Shown piece after piece: positions 1 through 7,739 of a DNA stretch of 13,167 nucleotides. The translations under genes and the position numbers were made by a program. Position 1 is the stretch's first letter, and every line of letters starts with the position of its first letter. This DNA comes from VAZQ01 sp036555745 (GTDB lineage: Bacteria > Pseudomonadota > Alphaproteobacteria > Rhizobiales > Xanthobacteraceae). The stretch is taken from NCBI GenBank assembly GCA_036555745.1, contig DATBKV010000196.1, positions 1 through 13,167 of the forward strand. The letters run 5' to 3'. The notes beneath the pieces are model-generated. The model did not search any database and was not told where the DNA came from. It was given only the letters and a program-made list of their open reading frames with translations.

Positions 1-2508
1 CAGGATAGCGCCACCGCCGACATCTTCCGCATCACGCTCGATCCCGGCAGCGTGATGACCTACGTGCTGGAATTGCGCGGCGACAAGCTCAACCAGCTCT
101 ATCTGTGGCAGCCCGAGGCCTACAAGGACAAGGTCAACAGCATCACGCTCTACCACGGCATCGTCATCGGCATCGCCGGCCTGCTCGCGCTGTTTCTCAC
201 GATCCTGTTCGTGGTCAAGGGCTCCGTCATGTTCCCCGCCGCCGCCGCGCTCGCCTGGGCGGTGCTCGTCTATATCGGCATCGACTTCGGCTTCTGGGGC
301 AAGGTGTTCGCGCTCTCGCCCGACTCCGAGCAGGTCTGGCGCGCATCGGGCGAGGCGATCCTGGCGGCGACGCTGGTGGTGTTCCTGTTCGCCTACCTCA
401 ACCTCAACCGCTGGCACGTGCGCTACGCCCATATCACGCTGGCCTGGCTCGCGTTCCTCGCCGCGCTGGTGGCGCTCGCCTGGTTCGAGCCACCGATCGC
501 GTCGGGCATCGCGCGGGTCTCGCTGTTCGCCGTCGCCGGTCTTGGGTTTGCCCTCGTCGTCTACCTCTCGCTGCACGGCTTCGATCGCGCCGTCCTGCTG
601 ATTCCGACCTGGCTGCTGCTGCTGGTGTGGGTGCTGGCAGCCGCGGTCGCCGTCGGCGGCCTGATCACCAACGACATTGTCGGCCCCGCCCTGCTCGGCG
701 GCCTCGTTCTGATCGTGATGCTGATCGGCTTCACCGTCATGCAGCACGCCTTCGCCGGCGGGGTGACCAGCGGCATCGTCTCCGACGTCGAGCGCCGCGC
801 GCTCGCGCTCACCGGCGCCGGCGACATGATCTGGGACTGGGACGTCTCCGCCGACAAGGTCTTCACCAGTCCCGAGACCGAGGCCCTGCTCGGCCTCAAG
901 CGCGGCACGCTTGAGGGCCCGGCGGCGCGCTGGCTCGAGATCCTGCATCCGCTCGATCGCGATCGCTTCCGCGCCGTGCTCGACAGCGTGCTGGAGCAGC
1001 GGCGCGGTCGCCTGAGCCAGGACTTCCGGCTGCGCACGCCCGACGGCCATTACCTCTGGTTCGCGCTCAAGGCGCGCCCGGTGGTCGGCTCGGACGGCGA
1101 GGTGGTGCGGCTGGTGGGCACCCTGACCGACGTCACCGAGTTCAAGAACGCCGAGGAGCGGCTGCTGCACGACGCGGTGCACGACAATCTCACCGGCTTG
1201 CCCAACCGCGAGCTGTTCCTCGACCGCCTGGAAGGCGTGCTCGTCTTCGCCAAGGCCGATCCCGCGATCAAGCCGACGGTGATCGCGATCGATCTCGACC
1301 GCTTCAAGCAGATCAACGATTCGGTCGGCATCGCGGTCGGCGATTCGATCCTGCTGACGCTGGCGCGGCGGCTGGGACGGCTGCTCAAGCCACAGGACAC
1401 GCTGGCGCGGATCGCCGGCGATCAGTTCGCGCTCATCCTTTTGTCCGAGCGCGAATCCGAGCGCATCATCGCGCTCGCCGAGACCCTGCGCAAAGGCCTG
1501 CGCGCGCCGATCGCCTTCAATGACCGCGAGCTTGTGCTCACGGCCTCGATGGGGATCGCACTCAGCGACGGCGAGACGCGCAGCGCCGAGGAGGTGCTCA
1601 AGGATGCCGAGCTCGCGATGTACCACGCCAAGCGCATCGGCGGCGACCGCATCGAGGTGTTCAAGCCGTCGATGCGGGTGCGCCGGACCGAGCGCGCGAC
1701 GCTGGAAGCGGACCTGCGGCGGGCGCTCGAGCGCGAGGAGATCGCCATTCTCTACCAGCCCATCCTGCGGCTCGAGGATCGCTCGGTGGCCGGCTTCGAT
1801 GCGCTGCCGCGTTGGGATCACGCACGCCTCGGGCGCACGTCGCCCGCCGAGCTCGTCGCGCTCGCCGAGGAGGCCGGGCTCATCACCGATTTCGGCATGT
1901 TCGTGTTGGAACGTACCGCCCGCCAGCTCAGCATCTGGCAGCGCGCGCTCCGCCGGCGCGATCCGCTGTTTGCCACCGTCAACGTGTCCTCGCGTCACTT
2001 GCTGCGGCAGGAATTCGTGCATGACCTGCGCAGCGTGATTGCGCGCGCCAGTCTCGCCCGCGGAACGCTCAAGCTCGAGTTCACGGAATCGCTGATGATG
2101 GAAAATCCGGAGCACGCCGCCCAGATGCTCCAGCGCATCCGCGATTCCGGCGGCGGCCTGGCGCTCGACGGTTTCGGCACCGGCCACTCCTCGCTCGCCT
2201 ATCTGCAGCGCTTCCCGTTCGACACCATCAAGATCGATCAGTCGTTCGTGCGCGCTAACGGCAAGGGCGCGCGCCCGGTGATCCTGCGATCGATCGTGGC
2301 GCTCGCCCACGATCTCGGCATGGAGGTGGTAGCCGAGGGCGCGGAAACCGATTCGGACGCGGTCGAGCTATATCAGCTCGGCTGCGAGTACGCGCAGGGC
2401 CAATACTTCGGGGAGCCGATGGACGCGGACGACGCCAAAGCCATGCTGCAGGACGACGCCGCGGTCGAGCAGAGCGATCCGGCCCCGCGCAAGCGCGCGG
2501 TGCAGTAG
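1..2508 (+). CDS. 7TMR-DISM / PAS / degenerate GGDEF / EAL membrane signalling protein (5'-truncated by window)
   Basis: The frame is open from base 1, so the true start lies upstream; the GTG at 52 is only the first in-window start codon. Residues here count from that GTG. Residues 1-30 resemble the end of an extracellular 7TMR-DISMED2 domain (LYLWQPEAY). About seven hydrophobic segments follow (residues 33-230), as in 7TM-DISM receptors. Next are a PAS domain (about 254-370), GGDEF (about 373-540) and EAL (about 555-800). The GGDEF signature is replaced by A455-G-D-Q-F, so cyclase activity is unlikely. In EAL the first acidic residue is D583 (DALPRW rather than EALxRW) and the DDFG pair is D706-G707. 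N644, E676, K727, D729 and E762 are kept. The protein probably senses an envelope ligand and binds c-di-GMP or a partner rather than turning it over strongly, which is inference. It stands alone on the plus strand and is convergent with yqgE. Confidence 0.9.
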   Translation, partial: QDSATADIFRITLDPGSVMTYVLELRGDKLNQLYLWQPEAYKDKVNSITLYHGIVIGIAGLLALFLTILFVVKGSVMFPAAAALAWAVLVYIGIDFGFWGKVFALSPDSEQVWRASGEAILAATLVVFLFAYLNLNRWHVRYAHITLAWLAFLAALVALAWFEPPIASGIARVSLFAVAGLGFALVVYLSLHGFDRAVLLIPTWLLLLVWVLAAAVAVGGLITNDIVGPALLGGLVLIVMLIGFTVMQHAFAGGVTSGIVSDVERRALALTGAGDMIWDWDVSADKVFTSPETEALLGLKRGTLEGPAARWLEILHPLDRDRFRAVLDSVLEQRRGRLSQDFRLRTPDGHYLWFALKARPVVGSDGEVVRLVGTLTDVTEFKNAEERLLHDAVHDNLTGLPNRELFLDRLEGVLVFAKADPAIKPTVIAIDLDRFKQINDSVGIAVGDSILLTLARRLGRLLKPQDTLARIAGDQFALILLSERESERIIALAETLRKGLRAPIAFNDRELVLTASMGIALSDGETRSAEEVLKDAELAMYHAKRIGGDRIEVFKPSMRVRRTERATLEADLRRALEREEIAILYQPILRLEDRSVAGFDALPRWDHARLGRTSPAELVALAEEAGLITDFGMFVLERTARQLSIWQRALRRRDPLFATVNVSSRHLLRQEFVHDLRSVIARASLARGTLKLEFTESLMMENPEHAAQMLQRIRDSGGGLALDGFGTGHSSLAYLQRFPFDTIKIDQSFVRANGKGARPVILRSIVALAHDLGMEVVAEGAETDSDAVELYQLGCEYAQGQYFGEPMDADDAKAMLQDDAAVEQSDPAPRKRAVQ

Positions 2509-2520
2509 CCCGCAACTCGC

Positions 2521-2620
2521 TCATGCCCGCGCAAGCCGGCATCCAGTAACGCGTAAACTTGCGTTTGAAGCCAAAGCCGTGCGTCTCGCGCGAGCGTGTG
2601 ATTACTGGATCGATGACGAC
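2521..2620. repeat. Palindromic repeat family A, copy 1
   Basis: The left part is a hairpin: ATGCCCGC (2523-2530), loop GCAA, GCCGGCAT (2535-2542), an 8-bp stem with one mismatch, followed directly by CCAGTAA. The right part is the reverse-oriented end ATTACTGGAT then CGATGACGAC (2601-2620), whose own hairpin has decayed. The roughly 50-bp middle holds the perfect palindrome CTCGCGCGAG (2585-2594). The same hairpin plus CCAGTA/TACTGGAT arrangement recurs near 9981 and 12751. It lies between the convergent signalling gene and yqgE, so it could also end transcripts, although there is no T-run. Confidence 0.6.
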
Positions 2621-2694
2621 CGAGCCCGCGCTCCGTGGGCGCCTTTAGCTCAGCCGCGTCCGGGGACGGATCCGAAGTGATCAAAGCGGTCGCT

Positions 2695-3411
2695 CTACGC
2701 GTGCCCGGCCTCGCTCGAGAGCATGCCCAGATCGATGCCGATCTTCTTGAGCGCTCGCTCGTATTTGCCGCCGACGTCTTGGCCGAAGATCAATTCGGCA
2801 TCGGCCGCGCAATGCAGCCAGCCGTTGTGCTGGATCTCTTCCTCGAGCTGGCCCGGCGCCCAGCCGGCATAGCCGAGCGCCAGAATCGCGCTCCTCGGCC
2901 CCTCGCCGCGCGCGATTGCCTTGAGGATATCGAGCGTGGCGGTGAGGCAAACGCCCTCGTCAATCGGCAGGGTCGAGTTCTCGATGAAGAAGTCGCTCGA
3001 ATGCAGCACGAAACCGCGCTGGGTGTCGACCGGTCCGCCCTTGAGCACCCGCACGCCTTCCGCGCGCCTGGGTAGCTGGATCGCGTCGGCTGCCGGGATG
3101 ACGTCGAGCTGCACCAGCAGATCGCCAAAGCTGATATGCGCCGCCGGCTGGTTGACAATGATGCCCATCGCGCCCTCGCTCGAGTGGGCGCACACGTAAA
3201 TGACGCTGCGGGCGAAGCGATCGTCGCCCATGGACGGCATGGCAATCAGCATCTGCCCGTCAAGAAAACCGCGCCGCGCGCTCCGGCGTTGCGAGCGGGA
3301 GCTGCCGGCTCGGCCCGGCGCCGCCGATTCGCCAGCCAGCGGATCGGGATCGCGCCGGGAGGATGGGCTCTCGCTGTCCTCTTGCGCGCCGGGCTTGCGA
3401 GTGAATTTCAT
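2695..3411 (-). CDS. yqgE: YqgE/AlgH family protein (UPF0301, DUF179)
   Basis: A 238-residue protein whose core is a clear YqgE match: FLDGQMLIAMPSM, FARSVIYVCAHS, GAMGIIVNQP, VLKGGPVDTQRGFVLHS, LGYAGWAPGQLE and the C-terminal SSEAGHA. The family has a compact alpha/beta fold. AlgH was named for an effect on alginate regulation in Pseudomonas, but its biochemical role is not established. The first 48 or so residues are Arg/Ser/Pro rich and look disordered, and the conserved core starts only at about residue 48. The ATG at 3411 is chosen because the next useful Met is already inside the core; its ribosome site is weak. It is divergent from the DsbD-like gene across a 241-bp gap and convergent with the signalling gene. 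No catalytic residues can be claimed. The family call is firm and the function is unknown. Confidence 0.93.
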   Translation of the reverse strand: MKFTRKPGAQEDSESPSSRRDPDPLAGESAAPGRAGSSRSQRRSARRGFLDGQMLIAMPSMGDDRFARSVIYVCAHSSEGAMGIIVNQPAAHISFGDLLVQLDVIPAADAIQLPRRAEGVRVLKGGPVDTQRGFVLHSSDFFIENSTLPIDEGVCLTATLDILKAIARGEGPRSAILALGYAGWAPGQLEEEIQHNGWLHCAADAELIFGQDVGGKYERALKKIGIDLGMLSSEAGHA

Positions 3412-3652
3412 GTCAAAATGCTACCTGATTGGCTGCCGATTGCAAACGACGCGGCCCTCGATGGAACTGGCTCCATTCTCTTGTTCATCTCGCCGATGCA
3501 TGCTTCGTGCCATGAAGGGCCGTCTGCGACATCCTCATGCTGCATATGGGCCGTTTCGATCCGTGTTGCCAGCGCTGGCGCGCGCCGCTTGCGCTCCCGT
3601 TCACGATGAATTCAGTGGCGGGCCAGAAGTTTCCTTCCTAGATCGGCCTGCC

Positions 3653-4522
3653 ATGAGCGTCCGCTCCAATCGGCTGCGACCCACCGCCGCGCCTGGCGTG
3701 ATCGGCTTCTGCGCCGTCAGCCTCGTTGCCGCCAGCCACGCGATCGCGGCCGAGGACGCTTCGCGTTGGGACGGCGATGAGCGCAGCGCCGTGCGCCTCC
3801 TTGCGGCCGGCTCCGCACCGGAGGCGAGCGCGCCGCTGCGCGCCGGGATCGAGATCAGGCTCAAGCCCGGTTGGCATACCTATTGGCGCTATCCCGGCGA
3901 CGCCGGCGTACCGCCGCGCTTCGACTTTGCCGGCTCGCAGAACGTCAAGGCGGTGAACGTGCGCTGGCCCGCACCACAGCCTATCCCGGAGCAGGGCCTC
4001 ACCGCGATCGGCTATGTCGGGGACGTCATCTTGCCGTTGGCGATCGTGCCGCAGGATCGCGCCAAGCCGGTGATGCTGCGCGTGAAGCTCGACTACGCGG
4101 TGTGCGAGAAGCTGTGCGTTCCGGCCGAGGCGACGGCCGAGCTGGCGCTCCCCGCGGGCTCCGGCTCGCAGGAGGCCGCGCTCCGCGCCGCCGAGGCGCG
4201 AGTGCCGAAGAAGATCGCGCTCGGCGAAGGCGCCGCGCTCGCCATCACATCGGTGCGGCGGGAGGATGCAACCCCGCGGCCGCGCGTCGTCGTCGACGTC
4301 GCCGCGCCGGCGCAAACCAACGTCACCCTGTTCGCGGAGGGGCCGACGCCGGAATGGGCGTTACCGGTGCCGACGGCGGTCGGCGGCGCGCCGGCCGGCA
4401 TGCACCGCTTCGTCTTCGAGCTCGACGGCGCGCCCCCCGGCGCCAGCTACCGCGGCGCCGCCGTCACGCTCACGGCACGTGCCGGCGAGGCCGCCATCGA
4501 GGTGGTCATCCGGCTCGACTGA
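3653..4522 (+). CDS. Secreted DsbD N-terminal-domain protein (thiol-disulfide interchange)
   Basis: A 289-residue protein. The ATG at 3653 is preferred because it gives a standard Sec signal peptide: Arg-rich start, hydrophobic GVIGFCAVSLVAA core, and an AxA-type cleavage near SHAIAA (about residues 30-35). Upstream in-frame sequence has no protein-like character. A weak ribosome site makes the start less than certain. About residues 45-165 match the DsbD_N (DsbC-type, PF11412) immunoglobulin-like domain: KPGWHTYWRYPGDAG, then the redox pair C151-EKL-C155 in YAVCEKLCVPAEA, as in ScsB/DsbD alpha domains. In DsbD this domain passes electrons from the membrane to periplasmic thiol proteins. Here the membrane domain and C-terminal thioredoxin domain are absent, so the partner must be encoded elsewhere. 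It lies 198 bp upstream of a peroxiredoxin, in the same direction. Confidence 0.88.
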   Translation: MSVRSNRLRPTAAPGVIGFCAVSLVAASHAIAAEDASRWDGDERSAVRLLAAGSAPEASAPLRAGIEIRLKPGWHTYWRYPGDAGVPPRFDFAGSQNVKAVNVRWPAPQPIPEQGLTAIGYVGDVILPLAIVPQDRAKPVMLRVKLDYAVCEKLCVPAEATAELALPAGSGSQEAALRAAEARVPKKIALGEGAALAITSVRREDATPRPRVVVDVAAPAQTNVTLFAEGPTPEWALPVPTAVGGAPAGMHRFVFELDGAPPGASYRGAAVTLTARAGEAAIEVVIRLD

Positions 4523-4569
4523 TTCGCCGAGCGTCTGGAGCATCCCCGATTGGAACGGCATGCGCTCCG

Positions 4570-4634
4570 GATTTTTTGACTTTGCGCATGTCCTTATCGG
4601 AAAACCGGTTCCCACTGTTCCGGGACATGCGCTA
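4570..4634 (+). repeat. Palindromic repeat family B, copy 1
   Basis: A 65-nt element that matches the reverse complement of 8774-8838 at about 55 of 65 positions by my count. It contains a perfect 10-bp terminal inverted repeat, GCGCATGTCC (4584-4593) and GGACATGCGC (4623-4632), with the 8-bp palindrome AACCGGTT inside. One frame reads through as DFLTLRMSLSENRFPLFRDM, and copy 2 has a matching reading, so such elements are easily mis-called as short genes. It sits in the gap between the DsbD-like gene and the peroxiredoxin gene. I recall similar sequences as common in Bradyrhizobium-type genomes; this is from memory and not checked. Confidence 0.75.
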
Positions 4635-4720
4635 TTTTGATGCCGCCGCCACCACGCTCGCCCCGGCGAGCGCCGGCGTCGGCCCAAACCGGCTCCACTT
4701 ACAAGCGAGAGGATCGAACC

Positions 4721-5203
4721 ATGCCCATCAAGGTCGGCGATCGAGTGCCCGAGGCGAAGTTTCGCGTGATGACGTCGGACGGGCCGGCGTGGAAGAGCAC
4801 CGACGACATCTTCAAGGGCAAGAAGGTCGCGCTGTTCGCGGTCCCGGGCGCCTTCACCGGCACCTGCCACAAGATGCACGTGCCTTCGATCAGCCAGAAC
4901 GCCGACGCCATCAAGGCCAAGGGCGTCAGCACCATCGTCGTCACCTCGGTCAACGACGTGTTCGTCATGGATGCCTGGAAGAAGGCATGTGCCGCCGACA
5001 AGCTCGAGTTCCTGGCCGATGGCAACGGCGACTTTGCCAAGGCGGTCGACCTCACCTTCGACGGCTCCGGCAACGGCCTCGGCACGCGCTCCAAGCGCTA
5101 CTCCATGCTGGTCGAGGACGGCGTGGTGAAGAAGCTCAACATCGAAGAGGCGCCGGGCAAGGTCGAGGTGTCCGGCGGCGACGCCCTGCTCAAGCAGCTT
5201 TGA
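4721..5203 (+). CDS. Peroxiredoxin, Prx5 / type II family
   Basis: A 160-residue cytosolic thiol peroxidase. Such enzymes reduce H2O2 and organic hydroperoxides using glutaredoxin, glutathione or thioredoxin. The active-site motif PxxxTxxC is seen as P42-GAF-T46-GT-C49 followed by HKMHVPS, so C49 is the peroxidatic cysteine. The only other cysteine is C90 in the helix after the NDVFVM motif; whether it resolves the sulfenic acid is unclear. The length fits the Prx5 family. The ATG at 4721 has a good ribosome site (GAGAGGA, about 8 nt upstream). An upstream in-frame extension to 4637 is low-complexity and crosses repeat-flanking sequence, so it was rejected. It follows the secreted DsbD-like gene in the same direction, but a repeat lies between them, so cotranscription is uncertain. 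It is convergent with the radical SAM gene. Confidence 0.93.
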   Translation: MPIKVGDRVPEAKFRVMTSDGPAWKSTDDIFKGKKVALFAVPGAFTGTCHKMHVPSISQNADAIKAKGVSTIVVTSVNDVFVMDAWKKACAADKLEFLADGNGDFAKAVDLTFDGSGNGLGTRSKRYSMLVEDGVVKKLNIEEAPGKVEVSGGDALLKQL

Positions 5204-5350
5204 TCGTTCGCGGCACGCCCCAGAAGTATTGACGGGTCACGGCCGGCTCGATGCCGGACGTCGACGTCTCATTGACGGGACGAGAGCCCCTGCCTCGGCA
5301 GGACCTCAACCAAGGCCTGGCGCGAGCGCCGCTCAGGCCGGGATTGCCGA

Positions 5351-7135
5351 TCACCCCGCCGCGGCGCGGGTGAGCTCCTCGATTCGCTTCTGGTGGGCAA
5401 TGGCAGCGCGGGCGCCGTCGGTCTTGGTGAGGAGATCGAGCGTCTGCTCCTCGTCCTCACGCACCGGGGTGAGCGCCTGGTCGGTGTAGCGGTGCCGGTT
5501 CGGGTCGCGCTCGATGCGGCGCTTGAGCCGGTACATCGACCAGATCGTCGAGACGAGCTTGAGATTGTTGGCGAGAAGCGCGCGGACGTAGCGCAGATGG
5601 AAGGCGAGCGCAGCTTCCGCCGGCAGCCCGGGACGCCGCTCCGAGATGTGCTTGAGCCGGAACAGGCCGCTTTGCAGCGGGTGCACCTTCTCGACCTGCA
5701 TCATGGTCGTGAACTGCACCAGCACCTTGACGAAGCTCATGAGTGGGATGTTGGTGACCACCGCGCGCCGCAGCAGCGTCTCGATGTGCTCGGGCGTATA
5801 GTAGAGCGACCACGCCTCCTGATAGATCGCGTCGAGCTCGTTCCGGGTCATCTTGGGGTGATCGGTGACCGCGTGCTCGAGATCGTATTTGTTGAGGTCG
5901 CCGTCCATGTCGACACCCCGGCCCCACAGCACCTTGTGGTCCTCGGAGCCGGGAAGCGGGGTCAGGATGTTGAACTCCAGCATATCGAGCGGGAGCTCGC
6001 GCTGGATGATGGCGATGTCGCGCCGGATCGAGGCCGGCGTGTCGCCGGGAAAACCGAGGATGTAGCCGGCGTAGATGAAGATGCCCTGCGCCTTCCAGGC
6101 CAGCAGCATCTTGCGATATTCCGTGATCTTGTTCTGCTTCTTCTTGGCAGCGACCAGATTGTCCGGATTGACGTTCTCGAGTCCGATGAAGACGCGCGTC
6201 ACGCCCGCGCGCCGCGACTTCTCTATGAAGTTCGGGATTTTGTGGCACATCGTGTCGACCTGGATCATCAGGCCGAGTGGGATCTTGTCGACCTCGCGCA
6301 GCTTGGCGAGCCGATCGTAGATCGCCTCCCACTCCCGGTTGCGCGCGAAATTGTCGTCGGTGATGAAGAAGCGCGAGATGCCCTGCGCCCAGTTGTCGCG
6401 CACGATCTTCTCGATGTCGTCGGGCGAGCGATAGCGCGATTTGCGGCCCTGCACGTTGATGATGGTGCAGAACGAGCATTGGAACGGGCAGCCGCGCCCG
6501 GCATCGAAGCTGCTGTTGGTGCCGGCGGTGCGGCGCACGAACTGGTGCGGCAGGAACGGGATCGGCGTGCCGCCGATCGACGGCAGGTCCTGCATGAAGT
6601 TGTAGAGCGGCTTGAGCCGGCCGGCCGCGGCGTCCGCCAGCACGAGGTCGAGCCGCTCCTCGGCTTCCCCGGCAAACATGGAGATCCCGAGCTCGCGTGC
6701 GCGATCGAGGTCGATCGCGGTGCCGTCGAGCATCGCCAGGCAGCCGGAGACGTGGAATCCGCCGAGCGCGACCGGCACGCCGGCGGCGCGGAACGGGCGC
6801 GCGATGTCGAGCGCGCGCGGGTACTGGTTCGACTGCACCCCCACCAGCGCCAGCAGGCCGAAGCCGCCATGGCGCCGGAAGCGCCGGATCAGCCGGGGAA
6901 TGTTGACCCGCGTATTGGTCTCGTCGATGACCTCGATATCGATCTCGACGTCCGGGCCGAGCGCGTGCCGGCGCGCGCAGTCGAGCGCCAGGCCGTAGAC
7001 CGAAGCCAGCGAGTTCGACGGGATCAATGCCCGCCACCACCGGATGACATAGCCGTCGTCGTGGTAATGCGACGGCTTGAGCAAGACGAGTTGAAAGCGG
7101 CGCTTGGCCGCCTTGTGCCGACTCAGCATCGCCAT
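5351..7135 (-). CDS. B12-binding-domain radical SAM protein, substrate unknown
   Basis: A 594-residue protein. Residues about 15-190 form an N-terminal cobalamin-binding-like region (LVLLKPSHY, VGVQSNQYPRALDIARPF, VALGGFHVSG). The radical SAM core follows, with the [4Fe-4S] motif CxxxCxxC at C216, C220 and C223 (RGCPFQCSFC), then FFITDDNFARN, FIGLENVNP and GYILGFPGDTP. Residues about 430-594 are a helical, basic C-terminal region with LEFNILTPLPGSEDH at its head. Radical SAM enzymes with this layout include methylases and hopanoid-modifying enzymes such as HpnP, but I do not see HpnP or HpnJ specifically. The reaction is therefore left open. The ATG at 7135 is the first Met; an AAAGGAG motif (7157-7163) lies 21 nt upstream, further than usual, and an internal ATG two codons on is possible. 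It is downstream of rnhA and convergent with the peroxiredoxin. Confidence 0.9.
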   Translation of the reverse strand: MAMLSRHKAAKRRFQLVLLKPSHYHDDGYVIRWWRALIPSNSLASVYGLALDCARRHALGPDVEIDIEVIDETNTRVNIPRLIRRFRRHGGFGLLALVGVQSNQYPRALDIARPFRAAGVPVALGGFHVSGCLAMLDGTAIDLDRARELGISMFAGEAEERLDLVLADAAAGRLKPLYNFMQDLPSIGGTPIPFLPHQFVRRTAGTNSSFDAGRGCPFQCSFCTIINVQGRKSRYRSPDDIEKIVRDNWAQGISRFFITDDNFARNREWEAIYDRLAKLREVDKIPLGLMIQVDTMCHKIPNFIEKSRRAGVTRVFIGLENVNPDNLVAAKKKQNKITEYRKMLLAWKAQGIFIYAGYILGFPGDTPASIRRDIAIIQRELPLDMLEFNILTPLPGSEDHKVLWGRGVDMDGDLNKYDLEHAVTDHPKMTRNELDAIYQEAWSLYYTPEHIETLLRRAVVTNIPLMSFVKVLVQFTTMMQVEKVHPLQSGLFRLKHISERRPGLPAEAALAFHLRYVRALLANNLKLVSTIWSMYRLKRRIERDPNRHRYTDQALTPVREDEEQTLDLLTKTDGARAAIAHQKRIEELTRAAAG

Positions 7136-7188
7136 TCCGGACGGGCCCCCCGCGGACTCCTTTCGCCGGCGGCGAACGGAGCGCGGGG

Positions 7189-7194
7189 ACTATA
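7189..7194 (-). promoter_or_regulatory. Putative -10 box of the radical SAM gene
   Basis: On the minus strand the gap upstream of the radical SAM gene contains TATAGT (7194 to 7189), with A/T-rich ATATTATTT (centred near 7213) about 17 nt before it as a poor -35. It is about 54 nt before the start codon and upstream of the AAAGGAG motif. The placement suggests transcription separate from rnhA. Evidence is only a hexamer match, so confidence is low. Confidence 0.3.
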
Positions 7195-7225
7195 CCATCC
7201 GGCCCGGGCAAATAATATCGACAAT

Positions 7226-7259
7226 GGCGCCCTCCCCTGCCGCTACCCCCGCGGGCGCC
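7226..7259 (-). terminator. Candidate hairpin terminator after rnhA
   Basis: Directly after the rnhA stop codon, GGCGCCC (7253-7259 read on the minus strand) can pair with GGGCGCC (7226-7232): a perfect 7-bp all-G/C stem with a 20-nt loop. It is followed on the minus strand by ATTGTCGATATTATTT, which is A/T rich but not a clean T-run. It could end the ispH-thrB-rnhA transcript. Confidence 0.35.
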
Positions 7260-7739
7260 TCAATCGTCGGCAGCGAGCGGCCGGATCGGCTGGCGGCCCG
7301 AACGCACAGCCGTCAGGCCCTCCCGCGCCAAGCGATCCGCCCGCTCGTTCAGGGCGTGCCCGGCATGGCCGCGGACCCAGTGCCAGCGCACGCGATGGCG
7401 GGCAAGCAGCGCGTCGAGCCGCTGCCAGAGGTCGATGTTCTTGACCGGCTTCTTGTCCGCGGTGCGCCAGCCGTTGCGCTTCCATTGCGCGAGCCAGGTC
7501 ATCACGCCGTTGCGCAGATACTGGCTGTCGGTGTGCAGGTCCACGAGACACGGCCGCTTGAGCGCTTCCAGCGCGGCGATCGCCGCCATCAATTCCATGC
7601 GGTTGTTGGTGGTATGCGCCTCGCCGCCGCTGAGCTCCTTCTCATGATCGCCGAAGGCGAGGATCGCGCCCCAGCCGCCGGGGCCCGGGTTGCCGGAGCA
7701 GGCGCCGTCGGTGTGCACGATCACATGCGGCTCGTTCAT
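7260..7739 (-). CDS. rnhA: Ribonuclease HI
   Basis: A 159-residue RNase H1, which cuts the RNA strand of RNA-DNA hybrids (R-loops, Okazaki primers) in the cytoplasm with two Mg ions. The catalytic set is complete: D11 (HTDGACSGNPGPGG), E49 (NNRMELMA), D71 (HTDSQYL), H125 (VRGHAGH) and D135 (NERADRLA). The substrate-handling segment with KNGW-like WKRNGWRT and KPVKN is also present. The length is normal for the family. The ATG overlaps the thrB stop as ATGA (7739-7736), so translation is probably coupled to thrB. The last 12 or so residues are a non-conserved tail. A candidate hairpin follows the stop. Confidence 0.97.
   Translation of the reverse strand: MNEPHVIVHTDGACSGNPGPGGWGAILAFGDHEKELSGGEAHTTNNRMELMAAIAALEALKRPCLVDLHTDSQYLRNGVMTWLAQWKRNGWRTADKKPVKNIDLWQRLDALLARHRVRWHWVRGHAGHALNERADRLAREGLTAVRSGRQPIRPLAADD

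Noticed and set aside
2639..2715. GGGCGCC-TTTAGCTCAGC looks like the 5' end of a tRNA
   Set aside because: No anticodon stem or T-arm (GGTTCGAATCC-type) follows at the right distance, and the acceptor strand has no partner.
3871..5232. A plus-strand open frame of about 450 codons across the DsbD-like gene, repeat B and the peroxiredoxin
   Set aside because: It is an out-of-phase shadow of two real genes, Arg-rich and without motifs; it joins them only because stop codons are rare at this G+C.
5289..5302. CCTGCC-TC-GGCAGG as a terminator between the convergent peroxiredoxin and radical SAM genes
   Set aside because: The loop is too short for the full stem, so realistically only 5 bp can form, and no T-run follows on either strand.
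5393..7444. A very long plus-strand open frame (over 680 codons) opposite the radical SAM gene and rnhA
   Set aside because: It is antisense to two well-supported genes. Its composition (Arg, Glu, Val, His rich with no domain) is what high-G+C third-position bias produces on the opposite strand.
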